In this document: positions 60,553 through 64,000 of the stretch, piece by piece
Layout: each line of letters opens with the position of its first letter
Numbering within the stretch: the stretch's first letter is position 1
Made by a program: the position numbers and the translations under genes
Source: Bacillus kwashiorkori
GTDB lineage: Bacteria > Bacillota > Bacilli > Bacillales > Caldibacillaceae
Length of the DNA stretch: 64,000 nucleotides
Direction: 5' to 3'
Assembly (NCBI RefSeq): GCF_001375515.1
Contig: NZ_CTDX01000015.1
Location: 248,001 to 312,000, forward strand
Notes under the pieces: generated by a model
Database searches by the model: none
The model's input: only the letters and a program-made list of their open reading frames with translations
Told to the model about the DNA's origin: nothing

Positions 60553-60687
60553 ACACTAGTTCTTAAAGCGATAACTCTCGTATTAATTTTAAAAAATGGT
60601 CAAACTAAGGGGAATTCGTTTTTACCAATCAATGAAACAATAGTATATGGTGATGGTAAAAACTAGGGAGAACAGGAGGAGAACAAT

Positions 60688-61389
60688 TTGAAAAAGACAA
60701 AAATCTTAATAATAGACGATCATCAATTGTATCGTGAAGGAATTAAAAAGATTTTAGAGTTTGAGAGCAGCTTAGAAGTGGTTGGGGAAGGAAAAGACGG
60801 AGATGAAGCAGTAGAATTAGTAAAATCGTTGAAACCAGATGTGGTCATTATGGATATTAATATGCCACATATGAATGGGGTGGAAGCGACAAGAGAACTA
60901 GTGCAAAAATACCCGAAAACGAAAATTATTATTTTATCTATTCATGATGACGAAACTTACGTTAGTCATGCATTGCAAACAGGTGCTAGCGGTTACTTAT
61001 TAAAAGAGATGGATGTAGAATCGTTAATTGAAGCGGTGAAGGTCGTAGCCGATGGTGGTTCCTATTTACATCCAAAAGTAACCCATAACTTAGTGAAAGA
61101 GTACCGAAAACTAGCATGTGCAACAACAGTCAGTCAGCCAATCCACAGAACCTCCTATAGTAGAAATGCAGATATTAGAAGACCATACCATTTATTAACC
61201 CGTAGAGAATGTGAAGTGCTGCAATTATTAGCAGAAGGAAAAAGTAATAAAAAGATCGGTGAGACGTTGTATATTAGCGAAAAGACTGTGAAAAACCACG
61301 TAAGTAATATATTACAAAAAATGAACTGCATTGATAGAACCCAGGCCGTTGTAGAGGCAATTAAAAAAGGGTGGGTCGAGGTAGGTTAA
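60688..61389 (+). CDS. degU: Response regulator DegU
   Basis: A 233-residue NarL/FixJ-type regulator. The receiver domain has the acidic pair [11 protein letters not shown] and phospho-acceptor Asp56 in [10 protein letters not shown], the same position as in B. subtilis. The C-terminal LuxR-type helix-turn-helix reads [19 protein letters not shown] and [15 protein letters not shown] 60688 follows CAGGAGGAG. The 135-base gap after degS could hold a separate promoter; no good one stands out. Extracellular protease genes in this window are natural candidate targets. Confidence 0.97.
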   Translation: MKKTKILIIDDHQLYREGIKKILEFESSLEVVGEGKDGDEAVELVKSLKPDVVIMDINMPHMNGVEATRELVQKYPKTKIIILSIHDDETYVSHALQTGASGYLLKEMDVESLIEAVKVVADGGSYLHPKVTHNLVKEYRKLACATTVSQPIHRTSYSRNADIRRPYHLLTRRECEVLQLLAEGKSNKKIGETLYISEKTVKNHVSNILQKMNCIDRTQAVVEAIKKGWVEVG

Positions 61390-61398
61390 AATCACTTT

Positions 61399-61428
61399 AT
61401 CACATCATTAACACGATGTGATTTTTTA
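61399..61428 (+). terminator. Rho-independent terminator after degU
   Basis: ATCACATC (61399-61406) pairs with GATGTGAT (61415-61422) around an 8-base loop, followed by six T residues. Confidence 0.85.
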
Positions 61429-61610
61429 CCTAATTTTGAAAACGTTAACAAAATGTACAAGTTCTGTATAACGTTATAGATGAATTTTTATCATTTTAAA
61501 GAGAAACTCGTTTAACTGCTCCTTCTATAAAGGAAAATGACTTTTCATGTCGAATAGTTTAAAATGGATTAGTCACGCTTAAAAAAATAGTGAAGAGAGG
61601 GTGGTATAAT

Positions 61611-62459
61611 TTGGTAAAAACTGCTGTTGTCACAGATAGTACTGCATACATACCAGAAGAACTGCGAAAACAGTTAAATATTCAAATGGTTCCATTAAGC
61701 GTCGTCTTTGAGAATGAATCATATAAAGAAGAAGTGGAAATAACTGCCGATGATTTCTATGAAAAGGTAAGAACAACAGGGGTACTTCCTACAACTACAC
61801 AACCGTCTACAGGAAATTTTGTCGACGTCTTTGAAGACTTATCTAAAAATTATGATGCAGTTATAAGCATCCATTTATCTAGCGGTATTAGTGGTACGTA
61901 TCAAGGAGCAGTGACGGCTGGAACGATGGTTGAATCGATTAAAGTATATCCGTACGATTCGGAAATTAGCTGTATGATCCAAGGGTTTTACGTTATCGAG
62001 GCTGCAAAAATGGCAAAAGAAGGAAAATCACCAGAAGAAATATTGGCGAAACTCGACGAATTAAAAAAATCTGCCCGTGCTTATTTTATGGTAGACGATT
62101 TATCGAATTTACAACGTGGTGGTCGTCTTTCAGGTGCACAAGCATTAATTGGTAGCTTATTGCAAGTAAAACCACTGCTACACTTTGTAGACAAAGTAAT
62201 CGTTCCATTCGAAAAGATTCGTACAAGGAAAAAGGCAATGAATCGAATCGTTGAACTGATAGGCGAAGATGCAAAGTCAGGAGAACCGTATCAAGCTGTT
62301 ATTATACATGCATTACGGGAAGAAGAAGCACTAGAATGGAAAAAAGAATTAGAAAGCCTATATCCGAATGTTGAATTTTCCATTAGCTACTTCGGTCCGG
62401 TTATTGGCACCCATTTAGGTGAAGGTGCAATGGGTATGGGCTGGATGAAGAAACTGTAA
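61611..62459 (+). CDS. degV: DegV family fatty-acid-binding protein
   Basis: A 282-residue protein of the DegV/FakB fold, which binds a fatty acid and in the FakB branch presents it to a fatty acid kinase. Motifs are AVVTDSTAYIP, TTTQPSTGNF (about 62), HLSSGISGTYQ, the DDLSNLQRGGRLSGAQALIG stretch and GPVIGTHLGEGAMGMGW. TTG 61611 was chosen because GAGAGGGTGG lies about six bases upstream. Same place after degU as in B. subtilis. Whether it acts as a FakB subunit here is unknown. Confidence 0.93.
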   Translation: MVKTAVVTDSTAYIPEELRKQLNIQMVPLSVVFENESYKEEVEITADDFYEKVRTTGVLPTTTQPSTGNFVDVFEDLSKNYDAVISIHLSSGISGTYQGAVTAGTMVESIKVYPYDSEISCMIQGFYVIEAAKMAKEGKSPEEILAKLDELKKSARAYFMVDDLSNLQRGGRLSGAQALIGSLLQVKPLLHFVDKVIVPFEKIRTRKKAMNRIVELIGEDAKSGEPYQAVIIHALREEEALEWKKELESLYPNVEFSISYFGPVIGTHLGEGAMGMGWMKKL

Positions 62460-62526
62460 TAATAACGTATTTTTATTCATTTAGATAAAGGTTCGGACTA
62501 ATATTATTTTATATGTATTAAGGATG

Positions 62527-62570
62527 ATGAAGGGCAAATAGCCTAAAAAGATTTTGTCCTTCATTTATTT
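62527..62570 (+). terminator. Probable terminator between degV and comFA
   Basis: ATGAAGGGCAAA (62527-62538) pairs with TTTGTCCTTCAT (62553-62564), with one G-U pair, followed by a T-rich but interrupted tract. Confidence 0.65.
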
Positions 62571-62601
62571 CATTTAGAAAATAGCGAGGAGGTATGTATG
62601 A

Positions 62602-64000
62602 TTGATTCACGAAAAGATTAATACATTATTCGTGTCATCTAGTGGCGGTACTGATGAAAAACGAAGTATTCCCCCCTTTAATAGAACTCAACACCCCCAG
62701 TCAAACAAACTTCATGAAAAAAATTCCATCAATCAATCACCTTTTCTTGTAAAATTACAACACCACTTATCAGGCAGGCAACTTTTAGCCGAAGAAATCC
62801 CTTTTCCAATCGAAGAAATCCAACAGCATATTAAAGCTGGCTTTATCGAAGCGGTATCAGGTATCACTTATACCGATAATCACTATCGCTGTCACCGTTG
62901 CGGTAACGAAGAACAACGACTGTTATGCCAATATCCGTGTTATCACTGTCAAAAGCAATGCACGTACTGCCGGAAATGTATCATTATGGGAAAAATTACC
63001 GAATGTAAAAAACTTTATCGCTGGATAGGTCCTCCACCACGTTTTCGTTATGAACATGCCCTTCAATGGGAAGGCACCCTTTCCCCATCCCAAGCGAAAG
63101 CTTCCGAAAAAATCGTGTCGGCAATTCATGAGCGTTCCGAGCTATTAGTTTGGGCGGTATGTGGAGCAGGTAAAACAGAAATGCTGTTTGCTGGGCTAAA
63201 TGAAGCTCTCCGACTCGGTAAAAGAACGGCGATTGCAACCCCGAGAACCGATGTTGTACTAGAATTATTTCCCCGCATTAAACAAATTTTCCCAGAAGTT
63301 CCCGTCACTGCTCTTTACGGAGGCAGCCAAGACCGAAATACATTTTCCCCAATTACTATTACAACTACCCACCAATTAATCCGGTTTCACGAAGCATTTG
63401 ATGTCATGATCATTGATGAAGTGGATGCGTTCCCGTATTCCGCAGAAGCAATCCTCCAATTTGCCGCAGAAAAGGCTCGTAAACCTAATAGTACATTAAT
63501 TTTTCTAACAGCTACTCCAAGTGCAGAATGGCAAAAAGAATGTACGAACGGCAAAAGGAATCATATTATTTTACCGGCAAGATTTCATCGTCACCCGTTA
63601 CCAATTCCTCGATTTATTTGGACGGGAAACTGGCGCAAAGCTTTTTCAAAAAACAAAATTCCCATACCAATTCGGAACTGGTTTATACACCGGTTAGAAA
63701 TTGGTAAACAAGCGTTTATTTTCTTTCCCCATATTGAATTGATGGAACAAGCCTTGCCATTATTTCAACAATATGACGGAAAAATAATGGCGGTACATGC
63801 GGAAGACCCAGACAGAAAGGAAAAAGTTCAAGCAATGCGTACTGGAGAAATCCCGATTTTATTGACAACGACCATTTTAGAAAGAGGGGTAACCATTCCG
63901 AATATAGATGTAGCAGTAGTTGGCGCGGAAGATGATACATTTACTGAAAGTGCTCTCGTACAAATTTCTGGAAGAGTAGGACGCAACCCGAAATATCCAA
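62602..64000 (+). CDS. comFA: Competence DNA-uptake ATPase ComFA (3' end outside window)
   Basis: The first 466 codons of a helicase-like ATPase that helps pull DNA into the cell during transformation. TTG 62602 follows AGGAGG at 62587-62592 by nine bases. After an unconserved N-terminus, a zinc-binding stretch has repeated Cys pairs (CHRC, CYHC, CTYCRKC; about residues 97-130). The ATPase domain shows Walker A AVCGAGKTEM, ATPRTDV, the Walker B variant DEVDAFP and FLTATPS, and the second RecA lobe has ILERGVTIP and QISGRVGRNP. The frame is still open at the last base, so the gene continues to the right. Location after degV matches B. subtilis. Confidence 0.95.
   Translation, partial: MIHEKINTLFVSSSGGTDEKRSIPPFNRTQHPQSNKLHEKNSINQSPFLVKLQHHLSGRQLLAEEIPFPIEEIQQHIKAGFIEAVSGITYTDNHYRCHRCGNEEQRLLCQYPCYHCQKQCTYCRKCIIMGKITECKKLYRWIGPPPRFRYEHALQWEGTLSPSQAKASEKIVSAIHERSELLVWAVCGAGKTEMLFAGLNEALRLGKRTAIATPRTDVVLELFPRIKQIFPEVPVTALYGGSQDRNTFSPITITTTHQLIRFHEAFDVMIIDEVDAFPYSAEAILQFAAEKARKPNSTLIFLTATPSAEWQKECTNGKRNHIILPARFHRHPLPIPRFIWTGNWRKAFSKNKIPIPIRNWFIHRLEIGKQAFIFFPHIELMEQALPLFQQYDGKIMAVHAEDPDRKEKVQAMRTGEIPILLTTTILERGVTIPNIDVAVVGAEDDTFTESALVQISGRVGRNPKYP

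Overview
The window looks like chromosome of a low-GC, Gram-positive, spore-forming Bacillota, probably family Bacillaceae. The evidence is strong AGGAGG-type ribosome sites, frequent TTG/GTG starts, a Spo0E-like gene, wall teichoic acid genes, and a right end (tagO, LCP, yvyE, degS, degU, degV, comFA) whose order matches the Bacillus subtilis degSU region. Species cannot be named from the sequence alone. No rRNA, tRNA, insertion sequence, prophage or CRISPR array was seen.

Layout. (1) 1-5.2 kb: a cell-wall sugar salvage block, with the 3' part of an LplC-type sugar permease, a YesL/DUF624 membrane protein, anmK, a NamZ-type exo-muramidase without a signal peptide, and a MurR/RpiR regulator. 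(2) 5.3-9.6 kb: a secreted bacillopeptidase F-like protease on the minus strand. (3) 10-38 kb: a large glycan-catabolic region. It holds manA and a ROK sugar kinase, an EEP-family hydrolase, an uncertain clan GH-A hydrolase, two GH38 alpha-mannosidases, a GH125 alpha-1,6-mannosidase, a GH20 hexosaminidase, a GH2 beta-galactosidase, a second YesL, an LplB/LplC/lipoprotein importer, a YesM/YesN two-component pair and an aldo-keto reductase. None of the glycosidases shows a signal peptide. The set matches uptake of intact N-glycan-like oligosaccharides and their stepwise breakdown in the cytoplasm, with released mannose entering glycolysis through the ROK kinase and ManA.

(4) 38-41.2 kb: an LCP protein, an HD-GYP protein with a c-di-GMP-I (GEMM-I) riboswitch in its leader, and a 56-residue Spo0E-like gene. 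(5) 41.4-50.7 kb: two tandem, paralogous, LPXTG-anchored subtilisin-like proteases with long acidic Pro/Gly repeats next to the wall-sorting signal, followed by a class D sortase. (6) 50.9-57.8 kb: teichoic acid functions (two LCP ligases, tagD, two CDP-glycerol glycerophosphotransferases, tagO). (7) 57.9-64 kb: yvyE, degS, degU, degV and a comFA gene cut by the window edge.

Taken together, secreted and surface proteases could expose glycopeptides, the ABC system could import glycans, and intracellular glycosidases would dismantle them. DegS/DegU, which controls exoenzymes in B. subtilis, is close by. The protease-glycan link is an inference from proximity.
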